A stretch of 64,000 nucleotides of DNA from Deltaproteobacteria bacterium (GCA_019307945.1 JAFDIS010000002.1:26436-90435); one strand, 5' to 3'. Positions 1-8,552 are shown, numbered from the stretch's first letter. Notes: a model not told the origin generated them from the sequence alone. Made by a program: numbers and translations.

Positions 1-492
1 AGGGCCCTGCCTGCATTTTAGGAGGGTGAAGTTTTCGGTTGATGGGTTGACCTTTTTACACGCGATCCAAATGGGTGTTGTTGTGCCTTAACCTGCCTCC
101 CGGGGCCTCTATGAAACCTTTGAAAAACACTCCCTTTTGCCGTATCACGGCAGACGGGTCAGACTCGGGTTTCGATCCTAGAAACACGGCTCGTATCAAG
201 GCCTGTCCCGCCCGAGGTTCCAAGCGGGGAGGTCAAGGCCCTCATCTTTCTCGATTTTCAATAAAATCGAGCGCTTTTCAAAAGTTTCTCGACATCCCCG
301 GGCCTCCCATGACGCCGTGTTACACGGTGCATACTTCCCCTACCCCTAGGTGTTAGAAGAAAGCCCGTGAATAGGTGCACGCACATCCCAGGAAGCCCGT
401 TATTTGGTTGGTACACGCCGCGCCGGGGCGTCAACAGGCGAAGCCCCCATGGCGTGAAATTTACGGCATTTTTTCGACCTGGCTCTCAAAAT
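1..492. other. Non-coding stretch, probably a transcribed leader or RNA
   Basis: No convincing protein gene is visible on either strand. A good sigma-70 promoter at 501-528 points leftward into this stretch, so it is probably transcribed on the minus strand. It contains short hairpins, for example CCGTG/CACGG around 317-330. I could not match it to 6S RNA, tmRNA, RNase P or a riboswitch that I know. It could be a long 5' leader of a gene beyond the left edge, or an independent non-coding RNA. Confidence 0.35.
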
Positions 493-500
493 TATCTCCA

Positions 501-528
501 ATAATACACATATAATCATATTTGTCAA
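501..528 (-). promoter_or_regulatory. Sigma-70 promoter firing leftward
   Basis: On the minus strand this reads TTGACA, a 16-base spacer, then TATTAT. The expected transcription start is near 494. No gene start follows within the window. The surrounding 480-560 is very AT-rich compared with the neighbourhood. Confidence 0.55.
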
Positions 529-592
529 GCAATTTATGATAATTTATATTTAATTATTGGCCGTATCACCCTGGATTCCACTCTTTTCGGCT

Positions 593-2206
593 TCAACCTC
601 GCACCCTGCGCACCAAAAATACCATCACCAGGGTCTGAAAAGCCGAAAGACAGACAAAATACCCAACCCATATGGGGACTCCGAAGACGAACGGGCCTTC
701 CCGCTCCCAGGCCCAAAAATCCATGGCCAGGATGAAAATCGCCGAGAGGGCATAGAAATAGGGGTCACTCAGCCACCCGGGCCGCCTCATGGTAAGGGAC
801 CCTTCTTTCCACAGGATCAGTCCGTGAGCCGATAGATACACCCCGAAGGTCACCAGCATCACCCATATGACCGGGAGAAAGGGGCCCGGCGAAATCCACT
901 TCAGGTAGAAGCAGACCAGGGCCCCCTCCCCTGCCAGGATGGAAAGTACGGCGGCGACCGGAAAGACCCTTTGAAAATAGAGGCCGAAAAGCACGGTAGG
1001 AAAAAGGACCGCCAGCCCCGTAAAGGTCTGAGTGGCGATCTGGAGGATCGTGGCGGGCGGATCATAGGCCAGGGCCAGGCCCGCCAGGCTCAGGAAGAGA
1101 ACGAAGAACCGACCCGCCGCACTGGTCTCCTGATCCTTGCCCCCCATTGCGGGCAGGATATCACGGGTGAAAATGGAACTAAGGGTCAAGAGCTGCGAGT
1201 CCATGGTGGACATGAGCGCCGCCAAACCCGCTGCTATGACCATGGCAGCCATGAAGTCTCCGGATATCTGGGTCAGCACCAGGGGAAGAATCCTGTCCGC
1301 GGCCTTCCCCGCCAGATCCGGATGGGAAATGCGACCCAGGATGCCCACGGAAATGGGCAGGAAAAATACCACGGTACAAACGAGAGGGTAGAGCAGCATG
1401 ATTTTCGCGAGGGTGCGGGGGCCCTGGGCCGTGTAGAAACGCTGGAAGAGCTGGGGGAACATGGGGTCGCAGAAAAACCAGAGCAGCATGAAGCTGAACC
1501 AGACACCCAGGGTATAGCGGCCCTGGCCGCCGGGTCGGGAAAAAAGTTGGGGCCACATCCCCTGCACCTTGGAAGAGGCCGCCTCGTAGCCCCCGTAATG
1601 AGAAACCAGCAATACCAGGGAGGCCAGGAGGAGCAAGAACATGAAGGTTCCCTGAAAGAGGTCCGTCCAGGCCACCGCCCTGAGCCCCCCCCGCAGGGTG
1701 TAGAGAACGATGATCCCCGTAACCAGGAGACACCCTTGAAAATAGGGGAGCCCCACGAGGGCCTCAAGAGAGTATCCTGCGGCCATGGGCTGGAGCGCCA
1801 GGTAAGGGATGGTGAATACGATCATCACCAGTGCGAAAAGGAAGGACAGGCCCGGGCTTCCGTAGAGATGCCGAACCAATTCCGGCGGGGTGACCAGCCC
1901 CGCCTCACGGCCCTTCTCCCAGATCTTCCGGCCCAGCACCCAGAAGGAAAGGGCCATGAACCCCGTGCCGAAGCCCATGATCGGAAAAAAGGCGAATCCA
2001 TCGCGGTATCCAGCCCCCGAGGTGCCGAACACGGTAAACGCGGAAAAATTTGTGGCCACCATGGTTCCCAACAGCACCAGAGTCCCCAGTTTACGATCAG
2101 CCAGAAAATAGGTGGCGGGCGTGGAGCGCCATCGGGTCCTAGCGATGAATCCGATGAGCAAAACCAGCAGGAAGTAGCCCACAAGCACACTGATCTTCAC
2201 TGTCAT
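593..2206 (-). CDS. Sodium:solute symporter family transporter
   Basis: A 537-residue polytopic inner-membrane protein of the SSS family, which couples uptake of a small solute to sodium. About 13 hydrophobic segments are visible. The N-terminal half carries the family-typical stretch TYFLADRKLG followed by GTMVATNFSAFTVFG, the region that lines the sodium site in this family. Length is normal for the family. The start has a clear AAGGAGG ribosome site 5 bases before ATG. The gene stands alone and has its own promoter and leader terminator at 2273-2381. The substrate (for example an organic acid, proline or pantothenate) cannot be told from the sequence. Confidence 0.85.
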   Translation of the reverse strand: MTVKISVLVGYFLLVLLIGFIARTRWRSTPATYFLADRKLGTLVLLGTMVATNFSAFTVFGTSGAGYRDGFAFFPIMGFGTGFMALSFWVLGRKIWEKGREAGLVTPPELVRHLYGSPGLSFLFALVMIVFTIPYLALQPMAAGYSLEALVGLPYFQGCLLVTGIIVLYTLRGGLRAVAWTDLFQGTFMFLLLLASLVLLVSHYGGYEAASSKVQGMWPQLFSRPGGQGRYTLGVWFSFMLLWFFCDPMFPQLFQRFYTAQGPRTLAKIMLLYPLVCTVVFFLPISVGILGRISHPDLAGKAADRILPLVLTQISGDFMAAMVIAAGLAALMSTMDSQLLTLSSIFTRDILPAMGGKDQETSAAGRFFVLFLSLAGLALAYDPPATILQIATQTFTGLAVLFPTVLFGLYFQRVFPVAAVLSILAGEGALVCFYLKWISPGPFLPVIWVMLVTFGVYLSAHGLILWKEGSLTMRRPGWLSDPYFYALSAIFILAMDFWAWEREGPFVFGVPIWVGYFVCLSAFQTLVMVFLVRRVRG

Positions 2207-2272
2207 GCGATCCTCCTTGTTTTTCAGTGCGGTGAGGGGTCAGCCCAGGTCTCCTCAGGGCGTCGGGCCCCC

Positions 2273-2308
2273 AATAACAAAAGGCCATCCCGCAAGGTCG
2301 GGATGGCC
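2273..2308 (-). terminator. Leader terminator upstream of the symporter gene
   Basis: On the minus strand a perfect 10-bp stem, GGCCATCCCG with CGGGATGGCC and a 6-base loop, is followed by TTTTGTTATT. It lies between the promoter at 2353-2381 and the symporter start at 2206 with no gene upstream to terminate. This suggests an attenuator controlling the transporter. A 7-10 residue leader ORF may begin at about 2352, but I do not rely on it. Confidence 0.55.
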
Positions 2309-2352
2309 TCTGGCCTGACATAACCTCATCCGATCCGGTTGGTTTTCGGCAT

Positions 2353-2381
2353 CTCATAGCCGCTCACCACGGATTTGTCAA
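2353..2381 (-). promoter_or_regulatory. Promoter for the symporter gene
   Basis: On the minus strand TTGACA, a 17-base spacer and TATGAG. It gives a leader of about 140 bases that contains the terminator at 2273-2308. Confidence 0.5.
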
Positions 2382-2790
2382 GAGGCTATAGGGGACAAAT
2401 CCCTTGACATTCCATCCCGAATGATTATCAGTACACGATAAATTACTGTGAAATCGCCAAACGCACTGCGAACCATCCGATTGTCTGGACCTTATTTGTT
2501 TCGGCCCGGAAACGATCTGTGATGCCGGAACCGGAAAAAATTTCGAAATCGCCAAAGTCCCGCCCGGGAAACGAAGCCCGGGTGTGCGTTTGCCGCGCGG
2601 GACATTTCAGTTTTCGCCCCACCCGGGCCGCATGGAGAGGTCCTGAGTTCTTTTCTTCAAAAAACACCTTGATCACTGAACGTTTTGGAACTAGACTTCG
2701 CGGGGCCGTGAAACTGCGGCGAGGCACCCCGGGGGGGGAACGCTTGCGCCGTTTCGGTTTGTCGGTTTGATTGAATCCACTTTTTAAGGA
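2382..2790. other. Intergenic gap without recognisable gene
   Basis: About 400 bases between the divergent symporter and NEW3/ABC units. The open frames here are short and show no family resemblance. I see no strong promoter for the plus-strand operon that begins at 2801. Confidence 0.4.
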
Positions 2791-2800
2791 GGGTTGGTCC

Positions 2801-4024
2801 ATGAGATTGAGAGGGAACGGTTCGTTGCTGTCGGTACCCATGGTTTTCCTGGTTGCTGCGCTGCTCATTGCAGGACCTGTCTCGCCGGCCCTGGGTGCCG
2901 AAAAGGCAAAGAAGGATCTGCCTGAACGGAGCATCACCGTGGCGTCTGAATACACGGGCGTTGTGCTCGCCCAGGGGGACGAAGCCAGCATTGACCTGAT
3001 CGTGACCAACGGCGGGCGCAGGAACGAGAACGTCAACCTCAAGGTCATCTCCTATCCCAAGGATTGGAAGGTGTGGATCAAGACTTACAGCTACCGGGTC
3101 ACAGGTGTCCATGTGAAGAGCGACAAGTCCAAGAGCCTGACTCTCCGCGTGGAACCTCCCAAGAAGACCCGCCCCGGTCAGTACAACATCGGGATCCAGG
3201 CGCAAACCGATGACCGCAGACTCACTTCCACCTGCCAGGTGGGAATCACCATCAAGGGCAAGAAGGAGGAAGTCAAATCCGAAGGCGTCAACATCATCAC
3301 ATCATACCCCGTGCTCAGGGGACCCACGGACGCCAAGTTCGAGTTTTCTCTAGAGGTGGAAAGCAAGCTGGAGAAGGACACCATCTTCAACCTGACGGCC
3401 CAGGGGCCCAAGGACTGGGACATCAACTTCAAGCCGGCCTACGAGGACAAATACATCTCCAGCCTTAGGCTCAAGGCCAACCAGAGCCAGACCGTGGCCG
3501 TGGAGGTCAAGCCCTTCCCCCTTGCAAAGCCCGGGAAATACCCCATCGTGGTGAAGGTGAGTTCCTCCCAGGCCAAGGGAGAGGCCCGGCTGACCCTGGT
3601 GCTCACCGGCACCTATAAGCTGGACGTGGGGACCCCCAACGGCCTCCTCTCGCTCGAAGCGATTCGAGGGAAAAAGGCCAACCTGTCATTTTTTGTGAAA
3701 AACAGCGGATCCGCGCCCTTGAACAACGTGCAGTTCCTATCTCTGAAGCCCGAGAACTGGAAGGTGGAATTCAAACCTGAGCGCCTCGAGGCCCTGGAGC
3801 CCGGGGGTCTCAAGCAGATCGAGGTCTCCATCCTTCCCACGGAGGAGGCCCTGGTGGGGGATTATTCCGTGGGCATCAACGTCAATGCCGGCAAAGTGTC
3901 CAAGAGCCTCGAGTTTCGGGTCACGGTACGTGCCTCCACCGCATGGGGATGGATCGGCATCGGTATTATCGTCCTTGTGGTGGTGGGCCTGGTGATTCTA
4001 TTCATTCGCCTGGGAAGACGATAA
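2801..4024 (+). CDS. NEW3-domain exported membrane-anchored protein
   Basis: A 407-residue protein with a signal peptide (about residues 1-32, ending ALGA) and a single C-terminal membrane anchor (about 383-403, followed by RLGRR). The body is a series of beta-sandwich repeats with phrases such as PxxWxVxF and LxPGxxxxIxVxVxP, typical of NEW3 / alpha-galactosidase-associated domains (COG1470). It would sit on the outside of the inner membrane. ATG 2801 is preferred over an upstream frame start because AAGGAGGG lies just before it. It is one base from the ABC ATPase gene, so the three genes 2801-5739 form one operon. It is probably the extracytoplasmic partner of that ABC-2 system; its ligand is unknown. 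Confidence 0.8.
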   Translation: MRLRGNGSLLSVPMVFLVAALLIAGPVSPALGAEKAKKDLPERSITVASEYTGVVLAQGDEASIDLIVTNGGRRNENVNLKVISYPKDWKVWIKTYSYRVTGVHVKSDKSKSLTLRVEPPKKTRPGQYNIGIQAQTDDRRLTSTCQVGITIKGKKEEVKSEGVNIITSYPVLRGPTDAKFEFSLEVESKLEKDTIFNLTAQGPKDWDINFKPAYEDKYISSLRLKANQSQTVAVEVKPFPLAKPGKYPIVVKVSSSQAKGEARLTLVLTGTYKLDVGTPNGLLSLEAIRGKKANLSFFVKNSGSAPLNNVQFLSLKPENWKVEFKPERLEALEPGGLKQIEVSILPTEEALVGDYSVGINVNAGKVSKSLEFRVTVRASTAWGWIGIGIIVLVVVGLVILFIRLGRR

Positions 4025-4025
4025 G

Positions 4026-4778
4026 ATGGACAACGGAAAAATCATTGAAACCGTAGGTCTGACCAAGAGGTACGGCCCCCAGACCGCCGTGGACCATCTC
4101 TCCTTTCAGGTGGAGGACGGAGAAATCTTCGGCTTTCTGGGGCCCAACGGCGCCGGGAAATCCACCACGCTCCTCATGCTGCTGGGCCTGAGCCGCCCCA
4201 CCGAAGGCAGTGCCCGGGTGTGCGGCCTGGACCCGATCCGAAAGGCACGGGAGGTCAAACGGCTGGTGGGATATCTTCCGGAAAACGTAGGTTTCTATGG
4301 TGACATGGACGCGGTTCAAAGCCTGGAGTACGTGGCCGGGTTGAGCGGGATCTCCACGGCGAACCTGGGGGACAAGATCGAACGCCTCCTGGACCTGGTG
4401 GGGCTTAAGGCGGAGGCCCGTAAAAAGGTAGGGGCCTATTCCAGGGGGATGAGGCAACGGCTGGGGGTCGCCGAGGTCCTGATCAAGGACCCCAAGGTCC
4501 TATTCCTGGACGAACCCACGCTTGGTCTTGACCCGGATGGCGCGTTGCGTCTCATCGAGCTCATCCACTCCCTCAACCGCGACCACAACATCACCGTGGT
4601 CCTCTCCTCCCACAATCTCTACCAGGTCCAGAAGATATCACACCGGGTGGGAATCATGATCAAGGGCAAGATGGTGGCCGAGGGCTCCATGGAGAAGCTG
4701 GCCCAGGACAAATTCGGCGTGGGAGACAAGGAGTATTCATTGGAAGAAATCTACATGAAATACTTCCAGGAGGTGTAG
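4026..4778 (+). CDS. ABC transporter ATP-binding protein (ABC-2/NosF type)
   Basis: A 250-residue nucleotide-binding subunit. Walker A GPNGAGKST is at about residues 39-47, the signature YSRGMRQRLG at about 138-147, Walker B with FLDEPTLGLDP follows, and the H-loop is in VLSSHNLYQV. The C-terminal 35 residues (starting about KMVAEG) are a short family-typical extension. It would energise the permease encoded one base downstream. The start follows the NEW3 stop by one base, so translation is probably coupled. The combination NEW3 protein, ATPase, permease resembles NosDFY-like or Gld-type export modules; the substrate is unknown. Confidence 0.88.
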   Translation: MDNGKIIETVGLTKRYGPQTAVDHLSFQVEDGEIFGFLGPNGAGKSTTLLMLLGLSRPTEGSARVCGLDPIRKAREVKRLVGYLPENVGFYGDMDAVQSLEYVAGLSGISTANLGDKIERLLDLVGLKAEARKKVGAYSRGMRQRLGVAEVLIKDPKVLFLDEPTLGLDPDGALRLIELIHSLNRDHNITVVLSSHNLYQVQKISHRVGIMIKGKMVAEGSMEKLAQDKFGVGDKEYSLEEIYMKYFQEV

Positions 4779-4779
4779 C

Positions 4780-5739
4780 ATGCAGGGCCTTTACGCGGTG
4801 TTCCGGAAGGAGCTTTGCGATCATTTCAGCAGCTACCGATTCGTGATCCTCTTTGCCGTGATCGCCATGGTGAGTTTCATCACCAGTTACGTGGTGGGCA
4901 TCCACATGCGCCAGAATCTGGAAGCCCTCTCCAATACCAAGTTCCCTTTCCTCATGCTCTTCAGCACCACCGGAACCCTCTTTTCCATGGTGCAGTTCGT
5001 GGCCTTTTTCGGGCCACTGATCGGCCTGGTCCTGGGGTTTGATTCCATCAACCGGGAAAGGGCGCACGGTACCCTAATCAAGCTCATCAGCCAGCCCATC
5101 TACCGCGACGCAGTGATCAACGGCAAATTCCTCGCGGGTGTGGTTACCATCTCCATCATGCTCCTCTCCATCGTGCTGGTGATCACCGGTTTCGGCCTGG
5201 CCATCGTGGGCGTAGTCCCGGGCATCGAAGAGATCTGGCGCCTGACCGTCTATCTCGTCATCAGCATCTTCTATGTCTCGCTCTGGCTGGGAGTCTCGAT
5301 CCTCTTCTCCATCCTCTTCCGGAGCATCGCCACCTCCGCCCTGGCCTCCGTGGCCCTGTGGATCTTTCTCTCCTTCTTCGTCTCCCTAGGAGCCGACGTG
5401 GTGGCCAATACGGTGGCCCCGGTTAATCAGCAAAACGCCGCCAATCCCGAGGCCGTACTCAGAAATACCAGGATCAAGGAATCCGTGGGCCTCTGCTCGC
5501 CCATGGTGCTCTACTCGAGGGCCACCGCCACCATAATCGACCCCATGCGAAAGACGAACCGCGCCATCGTGCTCATGGGCCCCATGGAGGAACTACTCGC
5601 CTCGCGATTTCAAAATCCGCTACCCCTGAGTCAAAGCCTGATCGTGGTCTTCCCCCACACCACGGCACTGATCGCCATAACCCTGATCTGTTTTGCCATC
5701 TCATACACGGTCTTCATGATGCAGGAAATCCGCACCTGA
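4780..5739 (+). CDS. ABC-2 type permease subunit
   Basis: A 319-residue inner-membrane protein with six or more hydrophobic segments. It starts with the amphipathic stretch YAVFRKELCDHFSSYRF typical of ABC-2 permeases and has the RERAHGTLIKLISQP motif of the cytoplasmic loop, which contacts the ATPase. Between the later segments lies a polar extracytoplasmic region of about 90 residues (NTVAPVNQQN onward). It is the last gene of the operon and is followed by a strong terminator at 5766-5808. Confidence 0.85.
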   Translation: MQGLYAVFRKELCDHFSSYRFVILFAVIAMVSFITSYVVGIHMRQNLEALSNTKFPFLMLFSTTGTLFSMVQFVAFFGPLIGLVLGFDSINRERAHGTLIKLISQPIYRDAVINGKFLAGVVTISIMLLSIVLVITGFGLAIVGVVPGIEEIWRLTVYLVISIFYVSLWLGVSILFSILFRSIATSALASVALWIFLSFFVSLGADVVANTVAPVNQQNAANPEAVLRNTRIKESVGLCSPMVLYSRATATIIDPMRKTNRAIVLMGPMEELLASRFQNPLPLSQSLIVVFPHTTALIAITLICFAISYTVFMMQEIRT

Positions 5740-5765
5740 CCCATACCTCGAACCGTTCAAGCATC

Positions 5766-5808
5766 AAGGGCCCGGCCCCGGAGAGGAAGCGGGGGCCGGG
5801 CCCTTTTT
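5766..5808 (+). terminator. Rho-independent terminator of the ABC operon
   Basis: GGGCCCGGCCCC pairs perfectly with GGGGCCGGGCCC (12 bp) across a 12-base loop and is followed by TTTTT. It lies 27 bases after the permease stop. Confidence 0.9.
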
Positions 5809-5901
5809 CGTCAACGGATTTCAATTTAACCTCCTGAAGCAACAAAGTTATCTCTTTCATGCCAGTGGTCTTCATGCGGTCGAGGCCGACCCAATTAATT
5901 G

Positions 5902-5930
5902 TTGACATAATTGTTAGCCTTATCTATCAA
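5902..5930 (+). promoter_or_regulatory. Sigma-70 promoter upstream of a long non-coding leader
   Basis: TTGACA, 17-base spacer, TATCAA. Transcription would start near 5937, about 750 bases before the next gene (6688). Confidence 0.5.
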
Positions 5931-6284
5931 TGAATTGTTAAGAAATTGACCAGGGCAGGCCCTGGCCTGAAATTCATGAAAATCCGCGTCCCCGAGGGAC
6001 CTGTATGGGACCTAAAGCAGGCCCTCAAGAGCGGGAATTTTCCGCCGGGAGAAAGCCACGGATTCATCCGAGGATTAATACGCTTGTGGGTGGGGGGATA
6101 TCGTACCGCCGCGTGCTCCGACTACCCGAGTGGAGTGATGCGCTCGAAGCCCCGCAAGGCACCCGGCTCGAAAAGAGCAGGGGGCTTCGGCATATCGGGA
6201 ATATGTCGATGGTCTTCGCAACACTTCAGGAGCGGGTGGATTGACGGGTCAATACGGGCGCGTTTTTGAGCCCGGCAACTTGGC
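5931..6284 (+). other. Non-coding stretch after the promoter, possible RNA
   Basis: No convincing protein gene. The stretch opens with a tight hairpin CCAGGGC-AG-GCCCTGG (about 5949-5964) directly after the predicted transcription start and ends at the inverted-repeat element at 6285. It may be a separate small RNA or the long leader of the dehydrogenase gene. No known RNA family was recognised. From 6413 to 6687 I see nothing further apart from the ribosome site of the next gene. Confidence 0.35.
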
Positions 6285-6412
6285 AGGCTGTTGAAAAACT
6301 ACCGCACGTGTCGATGCTGTATCAAAATTCGGGCTAAGATACTGATTATTATGTAAACCCCTTTATCCTCCTCAATTTGTCTTGCCTCGCCTGCGCTCGC
6401 CACCTTTTCAAC
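6285..6412 (+). repeat. Short inverted-repeat element, copy 1
   Basis: Begins AGGCTGTTGAAAAACTACCG and ends CACCTTTTCAAC; the ends contain the 8-bp inverted repeat GTTGAAAA / TTTTCAAC. A second copy at 44463-44535 shares the first 21 bases exactly and a similar right-hand block (TTGCCTCGCCTGCGCT here, TTGCCTCACCTGTGCT there), while the middle differs in length and sequence. No coding capacity, so it is probably a REP/MITE-like element. Confidence 0.65.
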
Positions 6413-6687
6413 ACTTCGCCAGGTCCCGGCGGTTGCGAAGCGATTCGGGGAAACCAAGCGGTGCCACGGACTTGCCCATGGGGCCCCCATCGCAACGAAA
6501 TGGGAGGACGGGAATGGATAGACCGACACAAACCGATTCAATTCAGGAAATCAGGAAACAGGAAAGGCTTCGCGGGGGCACCTAAAACGAGGCAGGCCGC
6601 CTCCCGCTCCCAGGAGCGTTGACCTTGATCGCGCTCACCATTTCCGCAGACAAGGCGGAAAAATTACTCAAACAAAAGGAGGAAAAA

Positions 6688-7560
6688 ATGAAAATCGACG
6701 ACGTGAAAAACATCTGTGTGGTGGGTGCCGGTAACATGGGGCATCAGATCTCGCTCTTGTGCGCCATTCACGGGTACAAGACCACGTGCACCGACATCAG
6801 CGAGGAAATGCTGAAAAAGGCTGAAAACTTCGCCGACACCTATTTGCCGGGAAGGGTTGCCAAGGGAAAAATGACCGAGGAGCAGGCCAAAGAGGCCCGC
6901 GCCAACATCACGTTTGTCTCCGATTTGGAGGAGGCGGCCCGGGATGCGGATTTCGTTATCGAAGCGGCCGTTGAAGTACTGGATGTCAAGCGCCGGATCT
7001 TTGCGGATCTGGACCGCATTGCGCCTGATCACGCCATCCTTGCAACCAACAGCTCCGCCCTTGTGAGTTCCTTGATTGCGGATGTCACCAACCGGCCTTC
7101 GAAGGTGCTGAACACCCATTATTTCAACCCCGCCCTGGTCATGAAACTGGTGGAGGTGGTCAAAGGCCCCCATGTCTCGGACGAGACGGCCGAGATCGCT
7201 TACCAGCTCTGTGAAAAGCTCGACAAGGTACCGGTCCTCATCAAGAAGGAGGTGGAAGGATTCCTGCTCAACAGGATCTTCCGGGCCATAAGCCGTGAAG
7301 CGCAGTGGATGCTCGAAATGGGCGTGGCCTCGGTGGAAGACATTGACAAGGCTTGTGTTTACGGGGCGGGCCACCCCATGGGACCCTTTCGTCTGAATGA
7401 CCTAACCGGGATCGACCTGACCTACACAATGGCCATGGAAAAATTCAGGGCCACGGGAGACCGCGCAGAACTGCCCTCCCCCAGCGTGGTGGAAAAGTAC
7501 GTCCTGGGCCATTACGGCGAAAAGACGGGCAAGGGATGGTACGACTACTCTGAGAAATAG
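6688..7560 (+). CDS. hbd: 3-hydroxyacyl-CoA (3-hydroxybutyryl-CoA) dehydrogenase
   Basis: A 290-residue NAD-dependent dehydrogenase that interconverts 3-hydroxyacyl-CoA and 3-oxoacyl-CoA in beta-oxidation or butyrate-type pathways. The Rossmann motif GAGNMG is at residues 13-18, the catalytic His lies in NTHYFNP followed by the paired Glu in MKLVEVV, and the C-terminal helical domain contains GAGHPMGPF. Length matches the stand-alone short form (about 285), not the FadB fusion. ATG 6688 is chosen because AAAGGAGG lies 5 bases before it and the dehydrogenase fold starts at once; the longer frame upstream adds an unrelated tail. No thiolase or enoyl-CoA hydratase is adjacent, so the chain length preference is open. 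Confidence 0.88.
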   Translation: MKIDDVKNICVVGAGNMGHQISLLCAIHGYKTTCTDISEEMLKKAENFADTYLPGRVAKGKMTEEQAKEARANITFVSDLEEAARDADFVIEAAVEVLDVKRRIFADLDRIAPDHAILATNSSALVSSLIADVTNRPSKVLNTHYFNPALVMKLVEVVKGPHVSDETAEIAYQLCEKLDKVPVLIKKEVEGFLLNRIFRAISREAQWMLEMGVASVEDIDKACVYGAGHPMGPFRLNDLTGIDLTYTMAMEKFRATGDRAELPSPSVVEKYVLGHYGEKTGKGWYDYSEK

Positions 7561-7641
7561 GGCCTCGCGCCGGGGGACGTCCATCACCTCATGGGCGTCC
7601 CCTCTCCCACATCCTCACGGGATATTTGGGGTCTGGTCTTG

Positions 7642-7717
7642 ACATTTGACGAGGCGCGTGGATTCCACACTGGCTGGAGGCCGGTGGAGGATTCTTGCTC
7701 TCGATTCTGTCAAATGT
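7642..7717. repeat. 76-bp inverted-repeat element
   Basis: The arms ACATTTGAC (7642-7650) and GTCAAATGT (7709-7717) are perfect 9-bp inverted repeats. The left flank reads TTTGGGGTCTGGTCTTG, a type of end I associate with small transposon-derived repeats in this group. It lies between two convergent genes and could equally work as a hairpin terminator. Confidence 0.45.
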
Positions 7718-7748
7718 TGGGAACTGACATCTTCACCTTGTGCCGCGC

Positions 7749-8105
7749 TCAGCGCGTGCCGTAGATATGAATCTTTTCCCTCTTCCAGACCCTCAGGACG
7801 TTGAAGATCTCCACGTCGGCGTAGTAGACCCGCTTCAGCCCATGCCGTGCGGCGATATCCCCGATGGCGTTCGAATTCCACTGGGCGTAAATGCCGTAGC
7901 CGGATATGGGCTCTTTTACTTGCTCCACGCGACCGTTCGCATGGATCACCACGGCCGGGGTGTGGACGAGGTTCTTGCTGAAAGGCAGCCTCACATGGGT
8001 ATAGGCGAGTCCCACGAGGGCACGGTTCCCCCACGCCACGCATCCCGGAAGCAGCAGGATCATGACTGCCAGGAACCCGAAAAGAGCATTTTTCACAAGG
8101 TTCAT
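7749..8105 (-). CDS. TRL-like small lipoprotein
   Basis: A 118-residue protein with a lipoprotein signal: hydrophobic stretch FGFLAVMILLLPGC with Cys22 as the likely lipidated residue. The rest resembles TRL-like proteins: LAYTHVRLPF near the start, then a domain with SNAIGDIAARHGLKRVYYAD. It would be anchored in the outer or inner membrane facing the periplasm. The following minus-strand gene upstream (8138-8437) encodes a second TRL-like protein, so the pair probably arose by duplication and is cotranscribed. The function of this family is not known. Confidence 0.65.
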   Translation of the reverse strand: MNLVKNALFGFLAVMILLLPGCVAWGNRALVGLAYTHVRLPFSKNLVHTPAVVIHANGRVEQVKEPISGYGIYAQWNSNAIGDIAARHGLKRVYYADVEIFNVLRVWKREKIHIYGTR

Positions 8106-8137
8106 GGGAGGGTCCTCAAGGGCATTTGACCCGGGGT

Positions 8138-8437
8138 TCAGTCACCGTAGACGATTACCCTCCACCGGGTGTAGAGGCCGAAAAAGACCTGGTAGAGTTC
8201 CTGGTCCGCGTGCCGCATGACCGTAATCCCCCCGTTTTTCGCCGCGGCTGCGTAGCTGGCGTCCCCCCACGAAAAAAGCCACAGGAGACTGTAGGCCTCC
8301 GCGGTGCCTCGCTTGGAGCCAAGGGTGGTCTCGTTGAGATCCGTGTCAAAAGGCGTCTTCACGTTCACGAAGGCGCACCCGCTGATTATCAAGAGCACAC
8401 CCAGGAACACGGTAGTGAGAACGATCCGCCGTTTCAT
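8138..8437 (-). CDS. TRL-like domain small lipoprotein
   Basis: A 99-residue protein with a lipobox-like end to its signal (LLIISGC, Cys at about 21). The mature part carries the TRL-domain pattern: TTLGSKRGTAEAYSLLWLFSWGDASYAAAAKNGGI, summarised as G-x-A-x(n)-GDAS-x3-AAKNGG. ATG 8437 is chosen because GGGAGGT lies 5 bases upstream and the signal peptide begins there; a longer frame would place 44 non-signal residues in front. It precedes its paralogue at 7749-8105 by 32 bases. Confidence 0.68.
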   Translation of the reverse strand: MKRRIVLTTVFLGVLLIISGCAFVNVKTPFDTDLNETTLGSKRGTAEAYSLLWLFSWGDASYAAAAKNGGITVMRHADQELYQVFFGLYTRWRVIVYGD

Positions 8438-8552
8438 GGAAACCTCCCGCACATTTTGTCTCCCCCGGCCCCCCGGGGGGAAAGGGTCGCTCGGGAATCT
8501 CGGGCACCTATCTTTCACTCCCGCCGTGTGCGGGATCGAGGGCAAATGCGGC

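Noticed and set aside
75..356. 93-residue plus-strand frame near the left edge
   Set aside because: No ribosome site or family; composition looks like non-coding sequence.
971..2323. 450-residue plus-strand frame opposite the symporter
   Set aside because: It is antisense to a well-supported transporter, is rich in Gly/His/Glu/Gln and has no family resemblance or ribosome site.
5946..6269. 107-residue plus-strand frame in the 5.9-6.3 kb gap
   Set aside because: No family, no Shine-Dalgarno sequence, and several alternative frames of similar length; a non-coding role is more likely.
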